Positions 1 to 5,422 of a stretch of DNA of 7,901 nt are shown piece after piece. Every line of letters starts with the position of its first letter. The stretch's first letter is position 1. The translations under genes were made by a program, and so were the position numbers. Below the pieces are notes generated by a model. The model was not told the origin of the DNA and ran no database searches. It saw only the letters and a list, made by a program, of their open reading frames with translations. Origin of the DNA: Candidatus Woesebacteria bacterium (GTDB taxonomy: Bacteria > Patescibacteriota > Microgenomatia > UBA8517); NCBI GenBank assembly GCA_030699485.1, contig JAUYMM010000015.1:1-7901 (forward strand). The letters run 5' to 3'.

Positions 1-324
1 TTGTTTTGGAAAGAGATGCTTAACTAGTTTCCAAAAGATGTAGACTGTAGCTATGCTCCAAAAAGCCAAAATTACTTTGAATATAAATAAGTTTCCAGAA
101 ATAGCAGCGGTTAAATAAAGTAAGGGTGGTTTATTGTCATGCAATCCCAAATAAAGAGGAATCCCTTGTCTTACACCTTCACCTAAGGCGAGGTAAATCA
201 TTTCATCGCCATAGTAATATGGCTCAAAAAATGAAGGAACCCTTAATATTAAAAGTATTGCAAAAAAAATCTCAAGCCAAAGCGGGGTATCAATGATAGT
301 TATTAGTTTCTTCCAAAGCTTCAT
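1..324 (-). CDS. GT-C fold membrane glycosyltransferase (ArnT/PMT-like), N-terminal part
   Basis: An open frame of 108 codons begins at an ATG at 324 and continues past the left edge without a stop, so only the N-terminus is present. The translation has a hydrophobic first helix at about residues 15-31, then an extracytoplasmic loop with YYYGDE (residues 36-41) and HDNKPPLLY (62-70), then more hydrophobic segments from about 71 to 98. An acidic pair just after the first helix, followed by a KPP motif, is typical of lipid-linked-sugar-dependent GT-C enzymes of the GT39/GT83 (ArnT/PMT) type, where the aspartate is the presumed catalytic base. The likely role is transfer of a sugar from a polyprenyl carrier to a surface molecule at the membrane; the acceptor cannot be told. 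It is divergent from the sugar-nucleotide gene at 344, with 19 bases between. There is no Shine-Dalgarno, and the start is chosen because a -10 lies just upstream. The family call is fairly sure, the substrate unknown. Confidence 0.8.
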   Translation of the reverse strand, partial: MKLWKKLITIIDTPLWLEIFFAILLILRVPSFFEPYYYGDEMIYLALGEGVRQGIPLYLGLHDNKPPLLYLTAAISGNLFIFKVILAFWSIATVYIFWKLVKHLFPKQ

Positions 325-326
325 GC

Positions 327-335
327 TGTTATAAT
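327..335 (+). promoter_or_regulatory. Extended -10 promoter of the SDR decarboxylase gene
   Basis: TGTTATAAT combines a TGn extension with a perfect TATAAT (330-335). The predicted transcription start is about 342, giving a 5' leader of zero to two bases before the ATG at 344. The best -35 at a 17-base spacer (TTTCTT, 307-312) is poor. No ribosome binding site can fit between this element and the start codon. Confidence 0.6.
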
Positions 336-342
336 TCTACCA
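334..342 (-). promoter_or_regulatory. Extended -10 promoter of the GT-C glycosyltransferase
   Basis: On the minus strand TGGTAGAAT gives a TGn extension plus TAGAAT (hexamer 339-334). The usual spacing puts the transcription start near 327, about three bases before the ATG at 324. No good -35 is visible, which extended -10 promoters tolerate. The hexamer overlaps the opposing -10 of the gene at 344 by two bases. Confidence 0.55.
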
Positions 343-343
343 T

Positions 344-1291
344 ATGCAAAAAATTTTGGTTACAGGTGGAGCTGGGTTTATTGGAAGCCATCTCTGTAAA
401 TCACTTCTTGATGATGGATATAAAGTTGTTTGTCTTGATAATTTAATCACAGGAAGTAAAAAGAATATTGAAGATTTATTAGATAATCCCAATTTTGAGT
501 TTGTAAATGCTGACGTATGTAATTTGCAGGCTGTAGACCGTAGTCAATTAGCCGTAAGCGCCATTTTCCATCTTGCTTCTCCTGCTTCTCCAATCGATTA
601 TCAAAATTTTTCAGAAGAGACATTATTGACAAATTCTGTAGGTACGTTAAATATATTAAATTTAGCTAAAGAAATAAAAGCAAAGGTTTTAATAGCTTCT
701 ACATCTGAAATATATGGTGACCCTCTTGAACATCCACAAAAAGAAATATACTGGGGAAATGCAAATAGCTTTGGTCCAAGAAGTTGTTACGACGAAAGCA
801 AAAGGTTTGCAGAAGCTGCAACTTATGTATTTTTAAATAAGTATAATATCGACGCAAGAATAATTAGAATTTTTAATACATACGGACCTAACATGCAAAA
901 AGATGATGGTAGAGTGGTAAGTAATTTTATATGGTGGAGTATTCATAATACTCCAATTTTGATTGATGGAGATGGTAGCCAAACAAGATCTTTCTGTTAT
1001 GTTTCAGATTTGGTTGATGGAATTAAAAAAGCAATGTTTAGTGAGAAAACAAAAGGAGAAATATTTAATCTTGGAAATCCTAATGAGTTTAGAATTAAGG
1101 AACTTGCAGAAATGGTGATTAAATTAACGAATAGTAAGTCAAAAATTATTTTAAGTGAAACTTTTCGACCAGACGATCCAATGCAAAGATGTCCAGATAT
1201 TACTAAAGCAAATAAAATATTAGATTGGAAACCAAAAATAGAACTTAAAGAAGGTCTTCAAAAAACAATTAAATATTACAAATCATTTTAA
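344..1291 (+). CDS. UDP-glucuronate decarboxylase-like SDR enzyme (UDP-xylose synthase family)
   Basis: This 315-residue extended short-chain dehydrogenase/reductase has the NAD-binding GGAGFIG at residues 8-14, the catalytic S121 within TSE (120-122), and YDESK at 149-153, giving the Y149/K153 pair. The stretch STSEIYGDPLEHPQ (119-132) with GPRSCYDESKR (144-154) and RIFNTYGP (175-182) is characteristic of UDP-glucuronate decarboxylase (UXS), which converts UDP-glucuronate to UDP-xylose with an internal NAD. The C-terminal RPDDPMQRCPD (275-285) also fits that subfamily. It is full length for a soluble, single-domain cytoplasmic UXS. The ATG at 344 is preceded by a -10 but no Shine-Dalgarno. 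Its stop overlaps the stop of the convergent glycosyltransferase gene in a shared TTAA. Neighbouring membrane glycosyltransferases suggest that the product feeds surface-glycan synthesis. A 4-epimerase or 4,6-dehydratase is the alternative, but the signature favours UXS. Confidence 0.85.
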   Translation: MQKILVTGGAGFIGSHLCKSLLDDGYKVVCLDNLITGSKKNIEDLLDNPNFEFVNADVCNLQAVDRSQLAVSAIFHLASPASPIDYQNFSEETLLTNSVGTLNILNLAKEIKAKVLIASTSEIYGDPLEHPQKEIYWGNANSFGPRSCYDESKRFAEAATYVFLNKYNIDARIIRIFNTYGPNMQKDDGRVVSNFIWWSIHNTPILIDGDGSQTRSFCYVSDLVDGIKKAMFSEKTKGEIFNLGNPNEFRIKELAEMVIKLTNSKSKIILSETFRPDDPMQRCPDITKANKILDWKPKIELKEGLQKTIKYYKSF

Positions 1292-2778
1292 ACTTTCTCG
1301 GTAACTTTATACTCAATATATTTTCCAAGCATAAGTCTTGTATGAGCATCAAGGCCAGGGAGAGCTGAGAAGAAAAATCCTACAACAGGCATTAGTATAA
1401 ATTCAAATGGCGTTAAAATTGTTCTCCAAATAGATACAGTTTCAGGCCTTTTTGGTTTGTATATATTATTTATAAAAAAGAGGACAATAAGGAAACCCAA
1501 AGAGAGTGTTAGGATGATTGATGATAATTTCGGAACCATAAACCCAAGTGCTGTTCTACCAAAGGCAGGATTAATAAGTGTTGGTAGGGTTAGTCCGATT
1601 GTTATAATAAACCAATTGACTGGCCACATAAAATGAGCCCACAATACAAATCCCAACCTTGTTGTTTTGTCCCAAAATGGAATTTCGCGATCAACTAAAT
1701 AGTTTTTAATTATCCAAGAATCGTCAGATGTTCCCCACGCCCATCTTCTATATTGTTCGTATTGGGCCTTTATTGTTTTCCAAGTTGTTGTAGACTGAGC
1801 AGCGTCAGCATGTAACGGAAGGTAAATAGGTTCGACTTCAAGTCCACCCTTAACCTTGTAATATGCCTTAAAAAATATACCCCAATCTTCGGGGATTTTA
1901 TCTGCGTCCCAATAGTCCACCTCGTCAAGAAGCTTATAAGAAAGGGAATAATTCTGTGCGTTTATAAGTCTGTCCTTTCTTGGTAATTGAGATAAATTCC
2001 AAATTGATCCAAAAGTATTTGGAACTCTAGTGATTGCAGGTAGTTCCCAGATATTATTATAAAACATTACTGCAGGTTGCCAAAAATGCCTGTATCTTGT
2101 AGGGCAATCTAAAAATTTAAACGACAAACAAGCAAAATGGTTTGGGTGATATTTATGATCCGCATCGCAACTTGTAACTGTTAAATAATTTATGTCTAGC
2201 TTCCCTTTGCCTATATAATTTTTTTTGAACCAAACTGCTGCATATTTTTCATTTGATGCTTTTCCTGCGACTTCACCAGCAACCAATTCATGATTGGTTT
2301 GAATAAAGTTTTTAAAATACTTTCCATATTTAGAGTTTAGGGTTTGAAATTTAGAATTTCTATCTTCTTTAGGTTCTTTCTCTTCCATTGCAAGAATTAC
2401 AGAAATCATTTCGGTTGGAAGAGTTTGGTTTATTAGTGAATTTATTGTTCTTTCTAATATATGTAGTGGCTCTTTATAAGTAGGAATAATTACGACATTG
2501 TGTACTTTGTCCCAATCTGGAAATGTTTTTAAATCACTAACCCAGTCGTAATTAATTGCTGCTTGAATTTTAGTGTGAGAAATAATTGACGTGATGGCAA
2601 TTAAAAATGATTGATAAAACCAATAAACATTAAAAAGTAATACAAAATAAGCAACAAAATTAGGAAAAACAAATATTCCCCAATAGGGAAGTAGAATCAT
2701 ATTCCATGAAAAAAAACCAGGCAATATTTCAAAAAATCTTAAAACCTGCCTTTCATGATTTACAATGAAATTACGCAT
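1288..2778 (-). CDS. Membrane glycosyltransferase family 2 (cellulose-synthase-like, processive type)
   Basis: The 496-residue protein has two N-terminal membrane segments (about 22-66), a cytoplasmic GT-A domain, and three or more C-terminal membrane segments (about 375-402, 417-440, 451-475). The GT-A domain starts with NVVIIPTYKEP (94-104) and carries a DAD metal/nucleotide motif at 205-207, an EDW motif at 297-299 that corresponds to the TED/ED catalytic base, and QYRRW (342-346), the QxxRW motif of processive beta-glycosyltransferases such as cellulose and hyaluronan synthases. It therefore probably polymerises or extends a glycan at the inner face of the membrane from a nucleotide sugar; donor and product are not predictable. 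The ATG lies two bases after the metG stop, with no Shine-Dalgarno and no promoter of its own visible, so it is probably the second gene of a metG transcript. Its coding sequence contains a heptamer-repeat tract at 2327-2361. Confidence 0.85.
   Translation of the reverse strand: MRNFIVNHERQVLRFFEILPGFFSWNMILLPYWGIFVFPNFVAYFVLLFNVYWFYQSFLIAITSIISHTKIQAAINYDWVSDLKTFPDWDKVHNVVIIPTYKEPLHILERTINSLINQTLPTEMISVILAMEEKEPKEDRNSKFQTLNSKYGKYFKNFIQTNHELVAGEVAGKASNEKYAAVWFKKNYIGKGKLDINYLTVTSCDADHKYHPNHFACLSFKFLDCPTRYRHFWQPAVMFYNNIWELPAITRVPNTFGSIWNLSQLPRKDRLINAQNYSLSYKLLDEVDYWDADKIPEDWGIFFKAYYKVKGGLEVEPIYLPLHADAAQSTTTWKTIKAQYEQYRRWAWGTSDDSWIIKNYLVDREIPFWDKTTRLGFVLWAHFMWPVNWFIITIGLTLPTLINPAFGRTALGFMVPKLSSIILTLSLGFLIVLFFINNIYKPKRPETVSIWRTILTPFEFILMPVVGFFFSALPGLDAHTRLMLGKYIEYKVTEKV
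2327..2361 (+). repeat. Degenerate heptamer tract (consensus RRTTTAG), inside the GT2 gene
   Basis: Five consecutive seven-base units read TATTTAG, AGTTTAG, GGTTTGA, AATTTAG and AATTTCT on the plus strand. On the coding strand these are CTAAA-like units and specify the lysine- and serine-rich stretch RNSKFQTLNSK (residues 140-150) in a loop of the GT-A domain. The reading frame is kept throughout. The units are imperfect, so this may be an old insertion or chance low-complexity sequence. Confidence 0.4.
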
Positions 2779-2780
2779 AT

Positions 2781-4172
2781 TTATTTAAGACGAGGGAATA
2801 ATGGTTCAGACGCTTTTATTTTTTGGCCACTAAATATCTTTTCAACTTTATCAGCAGTTTCTGGTAAGAATGGCTGTAAGTTATATGCTATATGCTTTAT
2901 GGATAAAACAGCATCTTGCAAAAATTCGTTTAATTTTTTACCTTCTAATTTCCAAGGTTCAGCATTGTTTATTTCTTGATCAACTTCTGTTATTTTCTCC
3001 CAAATAAATTTTAAAGCATTATCAAATCTAAATTCTTCTAGTGCCTTAACTACTTCGGGATATAACTTTGTTTCCTTTGATTTGAAAGTAAACTTTGATT
3101 TCTCGCACATCTTTGCAACTCTTGAAACTAAATTACCTAGACCATTTGCAAGATCACTGTTATAAACATGGGTAATTTTTTCCAGTGTTATATCTACATC
3201 GTTTGTAAGTGGCCCAAATCTAAGAAAATAATACCTAACTCCATCTACACTAAATTTCTCTATAAGTTCTGATGGCAAAATAACATTTCCTAGGGATTTA
3301 CTAACTTTTTGTCCATTAAGAGAAATAAAATCATGTACCAATATTGTTTTTGGTAGTTTATAACCAGCCGATTTTAACATTGCAGGCCAATATATTGCAT
3401 GAAAACGTTGATTGTCTTTGCCTAAAACATGAACGTCTGCCGGCCAGCAGTTTTCTTGTCTTCCGTATGTTAAATAATTGATCAAGGCGTCGAACCAAAC
3501 GTAAATAGTGTGAGTAGGATCATCTGGGACAGGGATACCCCATACTACCTTTTGACGGCTAATTGAAAAATCCTTTAAGCCTGATTTTATAAAAGAGACG
3601 ATTTCGCCTCTTTTGGAATCGGGCCAAACAAACTCTGGATTTTTCTTGATATGATCCAACAAAAATTTCTGATATTTAGAAAGAGCAAAAAAATAATTTT
3701 CCTCTTCTATTTTTTGAATCTCTTTTGTAGGATGAAATTCACATTTTTCTTCATTTAATTCAGTAACTTCTTTAAATGACTCACAGCCTTCACAATAAAA
3801 TCCTTTATATTTTGCTTTATAAATATCACCATTGGCTTTTGCTTTTAGATAAAATTCTTGCGCAAATTTAACATGATCTTCATCTGTCGTTCTAATAAAT
3901 CGATCATAAGAAATATTTAATTTATCCCATTGTTTTTTATCTTCTTTTGCAATTTTGTCAACAAAATCTTTTGGGTCAACCCCCTTTTCTTTTGCACCCC
4001 TTTCTACTTTTTGTCCATGCTCGTCCGTACCTGTTAAAAAGTATGTTTTATATCCAGTTTGTCGATGATAACGGGCCAAAACATCCGCTAATAATTTTTG
4101 ATAGGCATGGCCAACATGAATTACATCATTGGTGTAATCAATTGCCGTAGTTACATAATATTTCCTGTCCAT
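2781..4172 (-). CDS. metG: Methionyl-tRNA synthetase, compact form
   Basis: This 463-residue class I synthetase charges tRNA-Met with methionine in the cytoplasm. The HIGH motif is HVGH at residues 19-22 and the KMSKS motif is KVSKS at 289-293. A connective-peptide zinc knuckle is formed by C127, C130, C144 and H147, a single CxxC/CxxH knuckle as in the Thermus thermophilus type and unlike the two-knuckle E. coli type. TGTDEHGQK (47-55) and WFDALINYL (226-234) are further MetRS signatures. The C-terminal helical anticodon-binding domain, with NAEPW at 403-407, ends the protein; the tRNA-binding/dimerisation appendix found in many longer bacterial MetRS proteins is absent. The ATG is set by a promoter only a few bases upstream. 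The glycosyltransferase gene follows after two bases, so the two probably share a transcript. The gene upstream on the opposite strand is the antitoxin. Confidence 0.97.
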   Translation of the reverse strand: MDRKYYVTTAIDYTNDVIHVGHAYQKLLADVLARYHRQTGYKTYFLTGTDEHGQKVERGAKEKGVDPKDFVDKIAKEDKKQWDKLNISYDRFIRTTDEDHVKFAQEFYLKAKANGDIYKAKYKGFYCEGCESFKEVTELNEEKCEFHPTKEIQKIEEENYFFALSKYQKFLLDHIKKNPEFVWPDSKRGEIVSFIKSGLKDFSISRQKVVWGIPVPDDPTHTIYVWFDALINYLTYGRQENCWPADVHVLGKDNQRFHAIYWPAMLKSAGYKLPKTILVHDFISLNGQKVSKSLGNVILPSELIEKFSVDGVRYYFLRFGPLTNDVDITLEKITHVYNSDLANGLGNLVSRVAKMCEKSKFTFKSKETKLYPEVVKALEEFRFDNALKFIWEKITEVDQEINNAEPWKLEGKKLNEFLQDAVLSIKHIAYNLQPFLPETADKVEKIFSGQKIKASEPLFPRLK

Positions 4173-4177
4173 ATTCT

Positions 4178-4206
4178 ATTCTAACACTTCACACTCTATA
4201 TCTAAA
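4178..4206 (-). promoter_or_regulatory. metG promoter (-35 TTTAGA, extended -10 TGTTAGAAT)
   Basis: On the minus strand TTTAGA (4206-4201, four of six matches to TTGACA) is followed by a 17-base spacer and TAGAAT (4183-4178), which also carries a TGn extension. The predicted start of transcription falls at or next to the A of the metG ATG at 4172, so the message should be leaderless. The -35 lies three bases from the -35 of the divergent antitoxin promoter. Confidence 0.65.
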
Positions 4207-4209
4207 GTA

Positions 4210-4238
4210 TTGACAAACCTTAGACTAGTCTATATACT
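4210..4238 (+). promoter_or_regulatory. Toxin-antitoxin operon promoter (TTGACA, 17-base spacer, TATACT)
   Basis: A perfect -35 TTGACA (4210-4215), an ideal 17-base spacer and TATACT (4233-4238, five of six) form the strongest promoter in the window. Counting the usual seven bases from the end of the -10 puts the transcription start exactly on the A of the antitoxin ATG at 4245, predicting a leaderless message. The spacer contains a palindrome that is a likely operator. Confidence 0.8.
4221..4232. promoter_or_regulatory. Perfect 12-bp palindrome, candidate antitoxin operator
   Basis: TAGACTAGTCTA reads the same on both strands and sits between the -35 and -10 of the toxin-antitoxin promoter, directly abutting the -10. 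Phd/YefM-type antitoxins are known to bind short palindromes over their own promoter, so binding here would block RNA polymerase. The assignment to this antitoxin is an inference from position. Confidence 0.55.
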
Positions 4239-4244
4239 AACCTC

Positions 4245-4511
4245 ATGTTAATACCTACTGTAAATAATGTAAAAACGATAACAGATATGAGAGAAGATGC
4301 TTTGGGTCTTTTGAATTCTGTGAATGAACAAGGCTTGGCCTATATATTTCATAGGTCTAAACCAAAGGCTGTTTTATTGAATATTGCCGATTTTATATTA
4401 CTTCAACAAATGGCGGAGGATTACGAAGATTATAAAGACGTCTTGGAATTGAAAAAGGAGAAAAGAGGTAAAGGTATTCTACTAAGTGAAATTGTGAAAA
4501 AGTATGTATGA
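4245..4511 (+). CDS. Phd/YefM-family antitoxin
   Basis: This 88-residue protein has the usual length and layout of a Phd/YefM antitoxin. The N-terminal half (about residues 5-55) resembles the DNA-binding fold of this family: TITDMREDA starts the first helix, a central block contains YIFHRSKPKAVLLNIADF (33-50), and an acidic helix follows (MAEDYEDYKD, 56-65). The lysine-rich, probably flexible C-terminus would wrap and neutralise the toxin encoded next. It should also repress its own operon, probably at the palindrome in the promoter spacer. The ATG at 4245 coincides with the predicted transcription start and there is no ribosome binding site. Its last eight bases overlap the toxin gene, which suggests translational coupling. 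The operon is divergent from metG. Confidence 0.85.
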   Translation: MLIPTVNNVKTITDMREDALGLLNSVNEQGLAYIFHRSKPKAVLLNIADFILLQQMAEDYEDYKDVLELKKEKRGKGILLSEIVKKYV

Positions 4512-4764
4512 AGTGCGTTTTACTAACAAAGCGGAAAAAGAATTAACAAAAATTGCTGGTTTTGATCGTAAGAATTTATTAAAAAGAATAACTCAAATAA
4601 CATTCCCGTTTCCTCAGAATTATGACATAGATAAACTCTCGGGTGGTGAGGGTTTTTACAGACTTAGGACAGGAAACGTGAGAACTTTTATCGAAGTTGA
4701 TCAAAAAAATAAACAAATTTGGGTTAGAAAAATTAAATATAGAGGTGGAGCTTACAAATTTTAA
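4504..4764 (+). CDS. RelE/ParE-superfamily toxin
   Basis: This 86-residue basic protein matches the size and layout of RelE/ParE toxins: two N-terminal helices after a first strand (MYEVRFTNKAEKELTKI), then the core GFYRLRTGNVRTFIEVD (50-66) and a last strand pair ending RKIKYRGGAYKF (75-86). The arginines of the core (R53, R55, R60) and the terminal tyrosine Y84 fall where RelE-type ribosome-dependent mRNA interferases place their conserved basic and aromatic residues; this makes mRNA cleavage more likely than the gyrase poisoning of ParE, but the sequence alone does not settle it. The start at 4504 lies inside the antitoxin gene (8-base overlap). The ATG four bases later is in another frame that stops after a dozen codons, so 4504 is the only sensible start. 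The stop shares TTAA with the convergent regulator gene. Confidence 0.83.
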   Translation: MYEVRFTNKAEKELTKIAGFDRKNLLKRITQITFPFPQNYDIDKLSGGEGFYRLRTGNVRTFIEVDQKNKQIWVRKIKYRGGAYKF

Positions 4765-5087
4765 CTAGCAAGTTTTTTGATTTTTTCACTCCAGACATTG
4801 GCCCATTCTTCAGCCTCCATTTTTTGTAGGGCTAGTTTAAATCCTTTAGTATTTAATTGTTTTTCAACTAATTCAATCTCTGAAGTACCTACTTCTAAAT
4901 TTGTTTTTATATTCTGAATGCTTCTTTTTTTCTTTAACCAATAGGCAATTGCAAGCCTTTTTACATATGTTTCAAGTTCCTTGTCACTAAAAAAATCTTT
5001 GCAGAAAGTTCTAAAATCTTCTTTGGTTTTAATATCTTCAAGCGTCTGGAAAAAAGTATTAATTATCTCTCTTTGTAAATGTTGCAT
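4761..5087 (-). CDS. TrpR/YerC-like DNA-binding protein
   Basis: This 108-residue all-helical protein resembles the YerC/YecD branch of the Trp-repressor superfamily. The N-terminal helices (about residues 5-35) lead into DFFSDKELETYVKRLAIAYWL (31-51), the SDKELE...R pattern at the start of the TrpR-like core, followed by a helix-turn-helix at about 56-78 (RSIQNIKTNL, then VGTSEIELVEKQL). The recognition helix departs from the common STATVSR-like form, so the DNA target may be atypical or binding may be weak. Tryptophan response is not implied; YerC proteins have no settled ligand. The ATG at 5087 is the only available start: two TAA codons lie in frame just upstream. The gene overlaps the end of the membrane-protein gene by 29 bases and has its own -10 inside that gene. 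A C-terminal basic tail (WSEKIKKLAS) ends the protein. Confidence 0.75.
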   Translation of the reverse strand: MQHLQREIINTFFQTLEDIKTKEDFRTFCKDFFSDKELETYVKRLAIAYWLKKKRSIQNIKTNLEVGTSEIELVEKQLNTKGFKLALQKMEAEEWANVWSEKIKKLAS

Positions 5088-5406
5088 ATATTTCGATTAT
5101 TATACCAAGCCCAGCTATTAATACTGCATTTAATATATTTCCAATTCCAAAAAACTTAAAAATTGCAAAAATAGTAAAGCAAACTGAAATTAAGAATCCT
5201 CTTCTAGAGTTACCAAAGATTAATGAGAAGAGGAAAAATAAAAATATAAGTAAATTTAAAAAAAACAAAGGCACAAATAAAGAGAATCTTGGATCAGTGA
5301 AATAAACAATGCAAAATAAACTGAAAAATAGGATAAAAGTAAGAATGAGAGAAGGCAAAAAATTCTTTCTTTTTAAAATTTGTTGTTTTCGTATTTCTTT
5401 CTGCAT
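5059..5406 (-). CDS. Small four-helix membrane protein of unknown function
   Basis: This 115-residue protein starts with a basic cytoplasmic-looking segment (MQKEIRKQQILKRKN) and then has four predicted membrane helices at about residues 17-36, 42-64, 70-86 and 88-108, with a polar NSRRG turn (66-70) between the second and third. It ends in a short charged tail (TKRDN). No enzymatic motif is visible. Similar short phenylalanine/leucine-rich proteins with an N(S/T)RRG turn are, to my recollection, common in Microgenomates genomes, but no function is known to me. The ATG at 5406 is 16 bases from the divergent rmuC start. It precedes the TrpR/YerC-like gene on the same strand with a 29-base overlap, so the two are probably co-transcribed at least in part. 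No convincing -10 of its own is seen. Confidence 0.7.
   Translation of the reverse strand: MQKEIRKQQILKRKNFLPSLILTFILFFSLFCIVYFTDPRFSLFVPLFFLNLLIFLFFLFSLIFGNSRRGFLISVCFTIFAIFKFFGIGNILNAVLIAGLGIIIEIYATFTKRDN
5099..5107 (-). promoter_or_regulatory. Internal extended -10 promoter of the TrpR/YerC-like gene
   Basis: TGGTATAAT on the minus strand gives a TGn extension and a perfect TATAAT (5104-5099). It lies inside the 3' end of the membrane-protein gene. The predicted transcription start near 5092 leaves a leader of about five bases before the ATG at 5087. No good -35 is seen. Confidence 0.5.
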
Positions 5407-5416
5407 GCTATATACT
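5388..5416 (+). promoter_or_regulatory. rmuC-uvrD promoter (-10 TATACT)
   Basis: TATACT (5411-5416) ends seven bases before the A of the rmuC ATG at 5423, so the predicted transcription start coincides with the start codon. A weak -35 TTCGTA (5388-5393, three of six) lies at a 17-base spacing. A shifted reading, TGC plus TATATA (5406-5414), is an alternative. The -10 sits in an imperfect palindrome (5407-5420). Confidence 0.6.
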
Positions 5417-5422
5417 TAGCGT

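Noticed and set aside
4222..4231. ACTAGT in the toxin-antitoxin promoter resembles the half-site of the E. coli trp operator, suggesting control by the nearby TrpR-like protein
   Set aside because: Only one six-base match, the TrpR-like recognition helix differs from E. coli TrpR, and autoregulation by the antitoxin is the simpler reading of this site.
4508..4520. Alternative toxin start at the ATGA overlapping the antitoxin stop
   Set aside because: That frame terminates after about a dozen codons; the ATG at 4504 opens the full RelE/ParE-like frame.
4755..4779. Possible hairpin (AACT-AGCA-AGTT followed by T-run) at the toxin/regulator junction as a bidirectional terminator
   Set aside because: The stem is only four base pairs, three of them A-T; the T-runs belong to lysine codons of the regulator gene. 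Too weak to call a terminator.
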